Source: Comamonadaceae bacterium
Lineage (GTDB): Bacteria; Pseudomonadota; Gammaproteobacteria; Burkholderiales; Rhodocyclaceae
DNA length: 60,041 nucleotides
Reading direction: 5' to 3'
Assembly (NCBI GenBank): GCA_029255645.1
Contig: JANLJE010000027.1
Location: forward strand, 1 to 60,041
The notes under the pieces were generated by a model. It was not told the DNA's origin. It made no database searches and saw only the letters and a list, made by a program, of their open reading frames with translations. The translations under genes were made by a program, and so were the position numbers. Numbering within the stretch: position 1 is the first letter of the stretch; the number at the start of each line of letters is the position of its first letter. Shown in pieces: positions 25,776 through 34,316 of the stretch.

Positions 25776-25795
25776 TGACCTTGACGCTAAGGTAT
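25771..25795 (+). promoter_or_regulatory. IscR type 1 binding site (probable)
   Basis: The 25-bp stretch has half-sites ATAGTTGAC and AGGTAT at the spacing of type 1 IscR sites (ATASYYGAC...RRSTAT). It overlaps the -10 region of the isc promoter, which fits the known autorepression of iscR by the 2Fe-2S form of IscR. Confidence 0.65.
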
Positions 25796-25811
25796 TTAAG
25801 GAGAGAGCACC

Positions 25812-26330
25812 ATGCGCTTGACCACCAAGGGACGTTTTGCCGTAACTGCCATGATGGACCTGGCTTTGCGGGATGAGAATGCACCGGTCGCCCTGGCCGG
25901 CATCAGCGAACGCCAGAATATTTCCCTTTCCTATCTGGAGCAGCTGTTTGGCAAGTTGCGCCGCCATGCCCTGGTGGAAAGCGTGCGGGGCCCCGGTGGC
26001 GGCTATCGTCTGGCCCGGGCCATGGACGATATCAGCGTGGCCGACATCATCCGTGCGGTGGACGAGCATCTGGATGCCACTCAGTGCGGCGGTCATGAAA
26101 ACTGCCATGAAGACCACCGCTGCATGACTCATGAACTGTGGACCACCTTGAACCGCAAGATGTACGACTACCTGGCCTCGGTATCCCTGGGCGGCCTGGT
26201 GAATCAGCATCTTGCCCGGCAGGCCGATGGTCAGGAAGCGCGGGTCGTGCTGGAGGACCCGCGTGCCACCCCCGCTCCTGCCCTGCGCCCGGCCAAGGCC
26301 GGCAAGCAGCGGGTTTCCCTGGTCGCCTGA
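25812..26330 (+). CDS. iscR: Iron-sulfur cluster regulator IscR
   Basis: Rrf2-family 2Fe-2S transcription factor that represses the isc operon when cluster supply is adequate. 172 residues: N-terminal winged helix (MRLTTKGRFAVTAMMDLAL), GPGGGYRLAR wing, and cluster ligands C92, C98 and C104 with H107. It starts the isc operon just after an IscR-box-like promoter, with AAGGAGA as ribosome binding site. The C-terminal tail after residue 135 is proline/alanine-rich and probably disordered. Confidence 0.96.
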   Translation: MRLTTKGRFAVTAMMDLALRDENAPVALAGISERQNISLSYLEQLFGKLRRHALVESVRGPGGGYRLARAMDDISVADIIRAVDEHLDATQCGGHENCHEDHRCMTHELWTTLNRKMYDYLASVSLGGLVNQHLARQADGQEARVVLEDPRATPAPALRPAKAGKQRVSLVA

Positions 26331-26343
26331 GCCCGAGACCGCC

Positions 26344-27534
26344 GTGTTCGCTCCCGTCTATCTCGATTACAACGCCACCACCCCCCTCGATGCCCGGGTG
26401 CTGGAGGCCATGCTGCCCTATCTGCGCGAGCAGTACGGTAATGCTTCCAGCCGCCACGAGTACGGCCGGGCGGCGCGGCGGGCGGTGGATGCGGCACGCC
26501 AGCAGGTGGCTGCCGCAGTGGGGGCCCATCCTACCGAGGTGTTGTTCACCAGTGGTGGCAGCGAAGCCAACAACCTGTTCCTCAAGGGCGCGGCGGCGGC
26601 TTTTCGCAAGGCGGGCGTCCTGGCCGTCAGCGCCATCGAACATCCCTGTGTGCGCAACACGGCCCGGCAACTGGAGCGGCAGGGCTGGCAGGTTTTTGAA
26701 CTGGCGGTGGATGAGGCCGGGCGGGTTCTGGATTTTGCGCTGGATTTTGCGCCCGAACAAAAGCCCCGGATGATTTCCGTGATGCTGGCCAACAATGAAA
26801 CCGGGGTCATTCAGGATCTGCCCGCGCTGGCCGCGCGTGCCAGACCCTCCGGTACCCGCTTGCATACGGACGCGGTTCAGGCTTTGGGCAAACTGCCCGT
26901 GGATTTTCGCGCGCTCAACCAGGCCGGGGTCCATGCCATGACGGTTTCTGCCCACAAGATCTACGGTCCCAAGGGGGCGGCGGCCCTGATCGTGGACAAG
27001 CGGGTCGAGCTGGTCCCCCTGATTGCCGGCGGCGGCCAGGAACGGGGCTTGCGCTCGGGGACCGAGAACGTGGCGGCCATCGTCGGCTTTGGCCTGGCTT
27101 GCGAACTGGCGGTGTCCCGGCTCGCCACCCTGCCGATCCGCCTGGCCGGGTTGCGGGGCCGGCTCGAAGCCGGGCTGCAGGCCCTGGGGGCCGTGATCTT
27201 TGGTGGCGCGGCCGAGCGGCTGCCCAATACCAGTTACTTCGCTTTTCCTGACCTGGATGGGGAAACCCTGGTGGGCAAGCTGGATCGGGCCGGTTTCGCC
27301 GTGGCCAGCGGTTCCGCCTGTTCCAGTGCCCATCCCGAACCTTCCCATGTGCTCCAGGCCATGGGGGTATCCGGGCAACTCTCCCGGGGTGCCGTGCGCG
27401 TCAGCCTGGGGGCGGAAACTTCGGAAGAAAATATTGATCAATTCCTCGAGGCCCTGGCAAGCACCGTAGTCGGCCTCAAGAACCTGACGGCACTCAGCAC
27501 CAAGACCGTCTGCATTAACGGAGCGACAGCATGA
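26344..27534 (+). CDS. Cysteine desulfurase, NifS-like (second isc desulfurase)
   Basis: PLP enzyme releasing sulfur from cysteine, 396 residues. PLP lysine K205 lies in [10 protein letters not shown] and the persulfide cysteine C326 in [17 protein letters not shown] at 26344 is chosen because the product then starts [15 protein letters not shown], the family N-terminus; the open frame runs further back inside iscR. The stop overlaps the iscS start as ATGA. A second desulfurase between iscR and iscS occurs in several betaproteobacteria; why both are kept is unclear. Confidence 0.92.
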   Translation: MFAPVYLDYNATTPLDARVLEAMLPYLREQYGNASSRHEYGRAARRAVDAARQQVAAAVGAHPTEVLFTSGGSEANNLFLKGAAAAFRKAGVLAVSAIEHPCVRNTARQLERQGWQVFELAVDEAGRVLDFALDFAPEQKPRMISVMLANNETGVIQDLPALAARARPSGTRLHTDAVQALGKLPVDFRALNQAGVHAMTVSAHKIYGPKGAAALIVDKRVELVPLIAGGGQERGLRSGTENVAAIVGFGLACELAVSRLATLPIRLAGLRGRLEAGLQALGAVIFGGAAERLPNTSYFAFPDLDGETLVGKLDRAGFAVASGSACSSAHPEPSHVLQAMGVSGQLSRGAVRVSLGAETSEENIDQFLEALASTVVGLKNLTALSTKTVCINGATA

Positions 27535-28742
27535 AATTGCCCATCTACCTGGATTATTCCGCCACCACCCCGGTGGACCCCCGCGTGGCGGAGAAAATGA
27601 TTCCCTATCTGACCGAGAAATTCGGCAACCCGGCTTCCCGTTCGCACAGCTTCGGCTGGGAGGCGGAAGCTGCCGTGGAAACGGCGCGGGAGCAGGTCGC
27701 GGCGTTGGTGAAGGCGGACCCCAAGGAAATCGTCTGGACTTCCGGTGCCACCGAATCCAATAACCTGGCCATCAAGGGCGCCGCCAACTTCTATGGCGGC
27801 ACCAAAGGCAAGCATCTGATCACCGTCAAGACCGAGCACAAGGCGGTGCTCGACACCATGCGGGAAATGGAGCGCCATGGGTTCGAGGTGACCTATCTGG
27901 ACGTGCAGGAAAATGGCCTGATCGACCTGGAAGTCTTCAAGGCCGCCCTGCGCCCCGACACCTGCCTCGTCTCGGTGATGTTCGTGAACAACGAGATCGG
28001 CGTCATCCAGCCGATTGCCGAGATCGGCGAAATCTGCCGGGAGAAGGGCATTCTCTTCCATGTCGATGCGGCCCAGGCCACTGGCAAGGTGGAGATCGAC
28101 CTGGACCAGCTGAAGGTGGACCTGATGAGCCTTTCCGCCCACAAGACCTATGGCCCCAAGGGCATCGGCGCCCTCTATGTGCGCCGGAAGCCCAGGGTGC
28201 GCCTGGAGGCCCAGATGCACGGCGGCGGCCATGAACGGGGCTTTCGTTCCGGCACCCTGGCGACCCACCAGATCGTGGGCATGGGCGAGGCCTTCCGCAT
28301 TGCCCAGGAAGAAATGGCCGCGGAAAATGTCCGCATCGGCAAGCTGCGCGACCGGCTTCTGAAGGGGCTGTCCGGCATCGACTGCGTCTATGTGAATGGC
28401 GACCTGGAGCAGCGCGTGCCGCACAACCTGAACATCAGCTTTGCCTATGTGGAAGGGGAATCCCTGCTCATGGCCATCAAGGATCTGGCGGTGTCTTCCG
28501 GTTCTGCCTGCACCTCCGCCAGCCTGGAACCTTCCTACGTGCTGCGCGCCCTGGGGCGGGACGATGAGCTGGCCCACAGTTCCATCCGTTTCACCCTCGG
28601 CCGTTTCAATACCGAGGCCGAGATCGACTACGCCATCGACCTGCTGCACCAGAAGATCGGCAAGCTGCGGGAGATGTCTCCCCTGTGGGAAATGGTCCAG
28701 GACGGCGTCGACCTGAGTACCGTCCAGTGGGCTGCCCACTAA
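27531..28742 (+). CDS. iscS: Cysteine desulfurase IscS
   Basis: Main sulfur donor for iron-sulfur assembly and tRNA thiolation. 403 residues, starting [22 protein letters not shown] lysine K205 in [10 protein letters not shown] and active-site C327 in [14 protein letters not shown] on the mobile loop. The C-terminus ([14 protein letters not shown] and onward) matches IscS group I enzymes. It overlaps the upstream NifS-like gene by four bases and is 22 bases from iscU. Confidence 0.97.
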   Translation: MKLPIYLDYSATTPVDPRVAEKMIPYLTEKFGNPASRSHSFGWEAEAAVETAREQVAALVKADPKEIVWTSGATESNNLAIKGAANFYGGTKGKHLITVKTEHKAVLDTMREMERHGFEVTYLDVQENGLIDLEVFKAALRPDTCLVSVMFVNNEIGVIQPIAEIGEICREKGILFHVDAAQATGKVEIDLDQLKVDLMSLSAHKTYGPKGIGALYVRRKPRVRLEAQMHGGGHERGFRSGTLATHQIVGMGEAFRIAQEEMAAENVRIGKLRDRLLKGLSGIDCVYVNGDLEQRVPHNLNISFAYVEGESLLMAIKDLAVSSGSACTSASLEPSYVLRALGRDDELAHSSIRFTLGRFNTEAEIDYAIDLLHQKIGKLREMSPLWEMVQDGVDLSTVQWAAH

Positions 28743-28764
28743 ACCAGAATTCAAGGAGAACAAC

Positions 28765-29148
28765 ATGAGCTACAGCGTAAAAGTGATCGACCACTACGAG
28801 AACCCCCGCAACGTGGGGGGCTTCGACAAGGACGATGCGGATGTGGGGACCGGTATGGTGGGCGCTCCGGCCTGCGGCGACGTGATGAAGCTGCAGATCA
28901 AGGTGGGCCAGGACGGGGTGATCGAAGATGCCAAGTTCAAGACCTACGGCTGCGGTTCCGCCATTGCCTCCTCCAGCCTGGTGACCGAGTGGGTCAAGGG
29001 CAAGACCGTGGATCAGGCCCTGGCGATCAAGAATACCCAGATTGCCGAGGAACTGGCCCTGCCACCGGTTAAAATCCACTGCTCCATCCTGGCCGAGGAC
29101 GCCATCAAGGCTGCCGTGGCCGATTACAAGAAGAAGCATTCCGAGTGA
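28765..29148 (+). CDS. iscU: Iron-sulfur cluster scaffold IscU
   Basis: Scaffold on which 2Fe-2S clusters are built. 127 residues with all three cysteine ligands C37, C63 and C106 and D39 in ACGD. The HscA recognition motif LPPVK is at 99-103, consistent with the hscBA genes downstream. Ribosome binding site AAGGAG precedes the start. Standard length and no oddities. Confidence 0.98.
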   Translation: MSYSVKVIDHYENPRNVGGFDKDDADVGTGMVGAPACGDVMKLQIKVGQDGVIEDAKFKTYGCGSAIASSSLVTEWVKGKTVDQALAIKNTQIAEELALPPVKIHCSILAEDAIKAAVADYKKKHSE

Positions 29149-29156
29149 GGTGAATC

Positions 29157-29480
29157 ATGGCAGTGACCTTGACCGAAAAAGCGGCCGAGCACGTCTCCAG
29201 CTTTCTGGAAAAGCGCGGCAAGGGTGTCGGCCTGCGCCTGGGCGTCCGCACCAGCGGCTGCTCCGGCATGGCCTACAAGCTCGAGTTCGTCGATGAGGTG
29301 GATGGCGAGGATGAGGTTTATGAAAGCCACGGCATCAAGGTATTCGTGGATGCCAGGAGCCTGCCCTACATCGATGGCACCGAGCTGGACTACACCCGGG
29401 AAGGTTTGAACGAAGGTTTCAAGTTCAATAATCCCAACATAAAGGACCAGTGCGGCTGCGGCGAAAGCTTCAACGTCTGA
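29157..29480 (+). CDS. iscA: A-type iron-sulfur carrier IscA
   Basis: Carries iron or assembled clusters to target proteins. 107 residues with C35 (SGCSGMAY) and the C-terminal pair C99 and C101 (QCGCGESF), the canonical A-type ligands. Eight bases separate it from iscU. Operon order iscS-iscU-iscA-hscB-hscA-fdx-iscX is the classic proteobacterial one. Confidence 0.97.
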   Translation: MAVTLTEKAAEHVSSFLEKRGKGVGLRLGVRTSGCSGMAYKLEFVDEVDGEDEVYESHGIKVFVDARSLPYIDGTELDYTREGLNEGFKFNNPNIKDQCGCGESFNV

Positions 29481-29548
29481 GCCCGTTTGGCAGGGCGGTG
29501 TTGCTGCGGGCTTGCCATGCTCCAGGCACGGTCTTCGCCCTTGCGCCC

Positions 29549-29583
29549 AACCCTTCCAACCCGCCCAACCCGCCCAACCCGCC
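29549..29583. repeat. 9-bp tandem repeat between iscA and hscB
   Basis: Units AACCCTTCC, AACCCGCCC, AACCCGCCC and AACCCGCC follow one another at 29549-29583. They lie in the 158-base gap inside the otherwise compact isc operon. A minus-strand frame reads them as Gly-Arg-Val repeats, but that frame is not a credible gene. Confidence 0.8.
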
Positions 29584-29638
29584 TTCGCTTTGAGCGCAGG
29601 GCAGCGTTCAAGCGCTGCGTTTGATCAGAGGTGACCCT

Positions 29639-30181
29639 GTGGACCTGAGCACCGATTTCTTTTCCCTGTTCCATCTGCCCCGGGCTTTCCGGATCGATCT
29701 GGCGGAACTGGACGCCCGCTACCTGGAAATTCAGGCCCGGGTGCATCCGGACCGCTTTGCCCATGCGGGGGAGGGGGAGCGGCGGCTTTCCATGCAGTGG
29801 GCTACCCGGGCCAATGAGGGGTACCAGACCCTGAAAAAACCCCTGGAGCGGGCCAAATACCTGCTGCATCTGGCCGGCTACGATCTGCAAGCCGAAAGCA
29901 ATACCGCCATGGCTCCCGAGTTCCTGATGGAGCAGATGGAGTGGCGCGAGGCGGTGATGGAGGCCAGGCGCGGCGGCGATCACCATGAGCTGGAACACCT
30001 GCACCACCGCCTGCGCCAGGATCTGCGCGGCCGCTACGAGGAACTGGCCGTCCTGCTGGACGATGAACAGGACCTGGAAGCCGCCACCGAGCTGGTGCGC
30101 CGGCTGATGTTCCTGGAAAAACTGTTGCTGGAAATTGATGATGCCCTGGCTTCCCTGGAAGACGGGGAGATGGATAACTGA
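29639..30181 (+). CDS. hscB: Co-chaperone HscB (J-domain)
   Basis: J-protein that delivers IscU to HscA and stimulates its ATPase. About 180 residues from the GTG at 29639; the J-domain HPD motif is at 36-38 (RVHPDRF) and a C-terminal three-helix bundle contacts IscU. The GTG is chosen over a TTG 18 bases upstream because AGAGGTGA sits right before it. The stop is two bases from the hscA start. Confidence 0.93.
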   Translation: MDLSTDFFSLFHLPRAFRIDLAELDARYLEIQARVHPDRFAHAGEGERRLSMQWATRANEGYQTLKKPLERAKYLLHLAGYDLQAESNTAMAPEFLMEQMEWREAVMEARRGGDHHELEHLHHRLRQDLRGRYEELAVLLDDEQDLEAATELVRRLMFLEKLLLEIDDALASLEDGEMDN

Positions 30182-30182
30182 C

Positions 30183-32069
30183 ATGGCTCTCTTTCAAATC
30201 GCCGAACCCGGCGAATCCGCCGCCCCCCACCAGCACAAGCTGGCGGTAGGCATCGACCTGGGCACCACCAATTCCCTGGTGGCGACTGTCAGGAGTGGCA
30301 TGGCCGTGGTGCTGAACGACGAGCAGGGCCGGCCGCTTTTGCCCTCCGTCGTGCGCTACCTGCCCGACGGGCAGGTGGAAGTGGGCTACGCCGCCCAGGC
30401 CTGGCAGGCCAAGGACCCGAAGAACACCATTGTGTCGGTGAAGCGCTTCATGGGCCGGGGCCGGAAGGACATCGCCCATGTCGAGTCGCTGCCCTATGAT
30501 TTTGTCGATGGGCCGGGCATGGTGCGGGTGAAGACCTGCGCCGGGGTGAAGAGTCCGGTGGAGGTTTCCGCCGAAATCCTCAAGGTGGCCAAGGCCCGGG
30601 CCGAAGCCCATCTGGGGGGCGAACTGGTCGGCGCGGTGATCACCGTGCCCGCCTACTTCGACGATGCCCAGCGCCAGGCCACCAAGGATGCCGCCCGGCT
30701 GGCCGGGATCAATGTGCTGCGGCTCCTGAACGAACCCACGGCGGCGGCCATCGCCTACGGCCTGGACAATGCGGCCGAGGGCATCTACGCCGTCTATGAC
30801 CTGGGCGGCGGCACCTTCGACATTTCCATCCTCAAGCTCTCCAGGGGGGTGTTCGAGGTGCTGGCCACCGGTGGCGATTCCGCCCTGGGCGGCGACGACT
30901 TCGACCAGCGCATCTTCTGCTGGGTGCTGGAGCGGGCCGAACTGCCGCCCCTGTCCCCCGAGGATGCCCGGCTGATCATGACCCGGGCCCGGGAAGCCAA
31001 GGAGTTCCTCACCCGCCACACGGAAGCCCCGATCACCGTGAAGCTCGGTAGCGGTCACACCATCGATCTCACTCTGGACGTGGACACTTTCGCCGCGATC
31101 ACCCGGAATCTGGTGACCAAGACCCTGCAGGCCGTGCGCAAGGCCTTGCGCGATGCAGGCCTGCGTCCCGAGGAACTGAAAGGCGTGGTGATGGTGGGCG
31201 GCTCTACCCGGATGCCCCAGGTGCAGCGGGCCGTGGCGGAATTTTTTGGCCAGGAACCGCTGAACAATCTCGACCCGGACAAGGTGGTCGCCCTGGGCGC
31301 TGCCACCCAGGCCAACCTGCTGGTCGGCAACAAGACCGGCGGCGACGACTGGCTGCTGCTTGACGTGATTCCCCTGTCCCTGGGGCTGGAGACCATGGGC
31401 GGCCTGGTGGAAAAGGTGATTCCCCGCAACGCCACGATTCCCGCCGCCCGGGCCCAGGATTTCACCACTTTCAAGGATGGCCAGACGGCCATGGCCATCC
31501 ACGTCGTCCAGGGCGAGCGGGAGCTGGTCTCCGACTGCCGCAGCCTGGCCCGCTTCGAATTGCGCGGCATTCCTCCCATGGTGGCGGGGGCGGCGCGCAT
31601 CCGGGTCACCTTCCAGGTCGATGCCGATGGCCTGCTGGCCGTCTCGGCCCGGGAGCAGACCACGGGGGTGGAAGCCAGCATCGCGGTCAAGCCATCCTAC
31701 GGTCTTTCGGATGACGAGATCGCCGCCATGCTCAAGGATTCCCTGTCCCACGCCAAGGACGATGCCCAGCGCCGGGCCTTGAAGGAAGCCCAGGTCGAGG
31801 CCCAGCGCCTGATCGAAGCGACCCAGGCCGCCCTGAAGGAAGATGCCCACTTGCTTGACGCAGAGGAGATCCGCCGCATCGAAGCCAGTATCGCCAAGTT
31901 GCAGGCCTCGATGCTGGGGGACAACCGCCGCCAGATCAACTTGGCCATGGACGATCTGGGCCATGAAACCCAGGAGTTCGCCCACCGGCGCATGGACCAG
32001 AGCGTCAAGCGTGCCCTGGCGGGGCGCAAGCTAGATGAATTGAATGCAGAGGAGGAGAGTCCGTCATGA
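30183..32069 (+). CDS. hscA: Fe-S protein assembly chaperone HscA
   Basis: Hsp70-family ATPase specialised for releasing clusters from IscU through its LPPVK motif. 628 residues; the N-terminal ATPase has [26 protein letters not shown] and [11 protein letters not shown], followed by a substrate-binding domain and a short helical lid without the DnaK EEVD-like tail. It begins two bases after hscB and its stop overlaps fdx as ATGA. Confidence 0.97.
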   Translation: MALFQIAEPGESAAPHQHKLAVGIDLGTTNSLVATVRSGMAVVLNDEQGRPLLPSVVRYLPDGQVEVGYAAQAWQAKDPKNTIVSVKRFMGRGRKDIAHVESLPYDFVDGPGMVRVKTCAGVKSPVEVSAEILKVAKARAEAHLGGELVGAVITVPAYFDDAQRQATKDAARLAGINVLRLLNEPTAAAIAYGLDNAAEGIYAVYDLGGGTFDISILKLSRGVFEVLATGGDSALGGDDFDQRIFCWVLERAELPPLSPEDARLIMTRAREAKEFLTRHTEAPITVKLGSGHTIDLTLDVDTFAAITRNLVTKTLQAVRKALRDAGLRPEELKGVVMVGGSTRMPQVQRAVAEFFGQEPLNNLDPDKVVALGAATQANLLVGNKTGGDDWLLLDVIPLSLGLETMGGLVEKVIPRNATIPAARAQDFTTFKDGQTAMAIHVVQGERELVSDCRSLARFELRGIPPMVAGAARIRVTFQVDADGLLAVSAREQTTGVEASIAVKPSYGLSDDEIAAMLKDSLSHAKDDAQRRALKEAQVEAQRLIEATQAALKEDAHLLDAEEIRRIEASIAKLQASMLGDNRRQINLAMDDLGHETQEFAHRRMDQSVKRALAGRKLDELNAEEESPS

Positions 32070-32407
32070 CCCAGATCATCGTGTTGCCCCATGTGGAAGT
32101 CTGCCCCGATGGGGCTGTGATCGAAGCGGAGCCAGGCCAGTCCATCTGCGAGGCCCTGCTCGCCAATGGCATCGAGATCGAGCATTCCTGCGAGATGTCC
32201 TGCGCCTGCACGACCTGCCATGTGATCGTGCGGGAGGGCTTCGATTCCCTCCCTCCCGCCGAGGAGGCGGAAGAGGATCTGCTCGACAAGGCCTGGGGCC
32301 TGGAGCCCCAGTCGCGCCTTTCCTGCCAGGCCATCGTCAAGGACGCCCCCCTGGTGGTGGAGATTCCCCGCTACAGCATCAATATGGCCCGGGAAGGCAA
32401 GCACTGA
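32066..32407 (+). CDS. fdx: ISC-type 2Fe-2S ferredoxin
   Basis: Adrenodoxin-like ferredoxin supplying electrons during cluster assembly. 113 residues with ligands C42, C48, C51 and C87 ([12 protein letters not shown] and SCQAI), exactly the positions of E. coli Fdx, plus the extra C46 found in ISC ferredoxins. It overlaps hscA by four bases. Confidence 0.97.
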   Translation: MTQIIVLPHVEVCPDGAVIEAEPGQSICEALLANGIEIEHSCEMSCACTTCHVIVREGFDSLPPAEEAEEDLLDKAWGLEPQSRLSCQAIVKDAPLVVEIPRYSINMAREGKH

Positions 32408-32418
32408 GGAGCGCCATC

Positions 32419-32613
32419 ATGAAATGGACCGACATCAACGACATTGCCATCGAACTGTCCGAAGCCCATCCGGAACAGGATCCCCGGCGGATCAATTTCG
32501 TCGATCTGCGCAACTGGGTGCTGGCCCTGCCGGATTTTGACGATGATCCCCGGCACTGTGGCGAGAAAATTCTCGAAGCGATTCAACAAGCCTGGATCGA
32601 CGAAGTGAGCTGA
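32419..32613 (+). CDS. iscX: Iron-sulfur assembly protein IscX
   Basis: Small acidic protein of 64 residues that binds IscS and modulates sulfur transfer; iron binding has been proposed. The MKWTDINDIA start, the DPRRINFVDLRNWV helix and the acidic patch DFDDDP are diagnostic. Last gene of the isc operon. The stop codon lies inside a 9-bp tandem repeat. Confidence 0.96.
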   Translation: MKWTDINDIAIELSEAHPEQDPRRINFVDLRNWVLALPDFDDDPRHCGEKILEAIQQAWIDEVS

Positions 32614-32630
32614 GTGAGCTGAGTGAGCTG
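32604..32630. repeat. 9-bp tandem repeat across the iscX stop codon
   Basis: Three exact copies of AGTGAGCTG (32604-32612, 32613-32621, 32622-32630). The first copy with the next base forms the last codons and UGA of iscX, and further copies add extra in-frame UGA codons downstream. Confidence 0.9.
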
Positions 32631-32648
32631 AACGTACCCGGCAGACGT

Positions 32649-32677
32649 AACAACGGCGGCTCGAGGCCGCCGTCGTT
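32649..32677. terminator. Hairpin between iscX and phasin gene
   Basis: AACAACGGCGGC (32649-32660) pairs with GCCGCCGTCGTT (32666-32677) with one mismatch and a five-base loop. It stands between convergent genes and probably ends isc transcription, although the T-run is poor. Confidence 0.5.
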
Positions 32678-32695
32678 CATGCAGATCAGCCGGCA

Positions 32696-33295
32696 TCAGC
32701 TTTTGGGCTGGGCCTTGGTGGCGGCCTTGCGGGTGGCGGAACCGCTGCTGGCCTTGCTGGCCTCGCTGGTCTCGCTGCTGGTGCCGATGCTGGAAAATGC
32801 CTTGAGGTTGCTGTCCGTGATCTGGGCCATTTGCTGGGCCATGAAATTCATCCGGTCGAAGACCTGGGAACTGGCCTGGAGCATCGATTTCAGGGCAGTG
32901 GCGAAAACATCACCCCCCGCGGGCAGATTGCTCGTCGTGGCCTCGATGGCGGACTCGGCGTTTTCGGAGAGGGACTTGTAATGGGATTCCATCACACTGG
33001 TGATGTCCTTTTGCATGTTGAGGACCAGCTCATACAGGTTGTGATAGTAGGAGCGGGTACGTTCCAGACCGGGTTCGGCGATGGTGGCCTGAACCGCCAG
33101 GGCCTGCTTGGGATCCTTGGCTTCCAGCAGGTTGCTTGCGTTTTCGGCACCCGCTTGAATCCCCTCGCGCATGGCGCTCAGATTCAGGGTGGCCAGTTTT
33201 TCGATGTTGTCCAGCGTACTGCGCATCAGGGCTAGCATGGCCTCTGCATTGGCTTTCTGGGCAGCGGCAATTTGTTCGGATTTGGGCGTATTCAT
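32696..33295 (-). CDS. phaP: Phasin family protein
   Basis: PHA granule-associated protein of 199 residues. Sequence is amphipathic helical, with the phasin-2 pattern from NTPKSEQIAAAQKANAEAM through the mid-region, and an Ala/Ser/Lys-rich tail (SETSEASKASSGSATRKAA) like the C-termini of granule proteins. Start at 33295 is set by AGAGGAG just upstream; the open frame extends 25 codons further without support. It supports the view that phaC is active here. Upstream it carries a TGCGGCACGA element resembling that of phaC. Confidence 0.9.
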   Translation of the reverse strand: MNTPKSEQIAAAQKANAEAMLALMRSTLDNIEKLATLNLSAMREGIQAGAENASNLLEAKDPKQALAVQATIAEPGLERTRSYYHNLYELVLNMQKDITSVMESHYKSLSENAESAIEATTSNLPAGGDVFATALKSMLQASSQVFDRMNFMAQQMAQITDSNLKAFSSIGTSSETSEASKASSGSATRKAATKAQPKS

Positions 33296-33327
33296 GAAGA
33301 CTCCTCTCTGTTGATGTTGGGCGTTCT

Positions 33328-33337
33328 TGCGGCACGA
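33328..33337. promoter_or_regulatory. PhaR-like motif upstream of phasin
   Basis: TGCGGCACGA occurs 33-42 bases before the phasin start, differing by one base from TGCAGCACGA upstream of phaC and by two from TGCGGCGCAA upstream of fabI. A full dyad is not evident here, so this is the weakest of the three. Confidence 0.3.
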
Positions 33338-33350
33338 TGATAGCAGGCCT

Positions 33351-34226
33351 TCATGAAGAATACATGTCACTCCCTGTTGCCTGATCCAGTAGATTCAGGA
33401 TGCCGTCCAGACCACTGAAGTTGAGGGCGACGCTGGCCTTGGCCCGGGTGGCGGGCTTGGCGTGATAGGCCACCGAGAGGCCGGCCTCGGCCAGCATCGG
33501 CAGGTCGTTGGCGCCGTCCCCCACGGCGATCACCTGTGCCGTGTCGAGCCCCAGCTCATTCTTGAGCCGCGCCAGATGGCGGGCCTTGGCCGAGGCATCG
33601 ACGATATTGCCCAGCACCCGGCCGGTGAGCTTGCCGCCCGATATTTCCAGTTCGTTCGAGGTGGCGAAATCAAAGCCCAGTTCGATGCGCAGGCGCTCGG
33701 TGAAGTAGGTGAAGCCGCCGGACAAGAGGGCGGTGCGTAGCCCCGCGTTTTGTGCCGCTTGCAGCAGTTCGCGGGCGCCGGGAGAAAGCCGCAGGCGTTC
33801 CTCATAGACCCGGGCGAGGACCCGGGCATCGAGCCCTGCGAGCAGGGCGAGGCGGCGCCGGAGGCTTTCGCGGTAGTCGATCTCGCCCTGCATGGCGGCT
33901 TCGGTGACCGCTGCGACCTCGGCCTTCCTGCCGGCAAAATCGGCCAGTTCATCGATGCATTCGATCTCGATCAGGGTGGAATCCATGTCGAAGGCGATCA
34001 GGCCGAAATCCTGGAGGCGCAGGCCCGCCGGCATGAAGGCCCAGTCCAGGCGCTCTGCTTCGATCGCGGGGATCAGGGCATCGAAGGCCGGGGTGCGGCG
34101 GGCATCCGGCAGGCGGGTGGCCTTGGGCGGGCGGGGTTCGATGCCGCCGGCGCCCGTGGCGGCCACGAGCTTTTCCAGCAGGAAGGTAGGCAGGGCGTTG
34201 CCCTGCAGGATGAGGGTGGTGGTCAT
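33351..34226 (-). CDS. serB: Phosphoserine phosphatase
   Basis: Last step of serine synthesis, dephosphorylating O-phospho-L-serine. HAD-superfamily enzyme of 291 residues: FDMDSTLIEIECIDELA (nucleophile Asp), LLSGGFTYF and GDGANDLPML. An N-terminal region of about 80 residues precedes the HAD core, as in other proteobacterial SerB. Start at 34226 (MTTTLILQG) removes a long unsupported frame antisense to the permease gene. It reads towards the phasin gene with a 55-base gap; serC lies at 58706 in the same window. Confidence 0.95.
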   Translation of the reverse strand: MTTTLILQGNALPTFLLEKLVAATGAGGIEPRPPKATRLPDARRTPAFDALIPAIEAERLDWAFMPAGLRLQDFGLIAFDMDSTLIEIECIDELADFAGRKAEVAAVTEAAMQGEIDYRESLRRRLALLAGLDARVLARVYEERLRLSPGARELLQAAQNAGLRTALLSGGFTYFTERLRIELGFDFATSNELEISGGKLTGRVLGNIVDASAKARHLARLKNELGLDTAQVIAVGDGANDLPMLAEAGLSVAYHAKPATRAKASVALNFSGLDGILNLLDQATGSDMYSS

Positions 34227-34316
34227 GGCAAGAAATGGGGTTTGATCCGGAGACCGCCATTTTAGCTTGCCGGGGGGCTGTCGCTTGCGGCCCGGATGGT
34301 TTATAAACTCCCTCCG

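Noticed and set aside
29390-30184. Minus-strand frame with Gly-Arg-Val repeats through the 9-bp array
   Set aside because: Lies opposite hscB and iscA and has no start signals; the repeats are a by-product of the DNA array.
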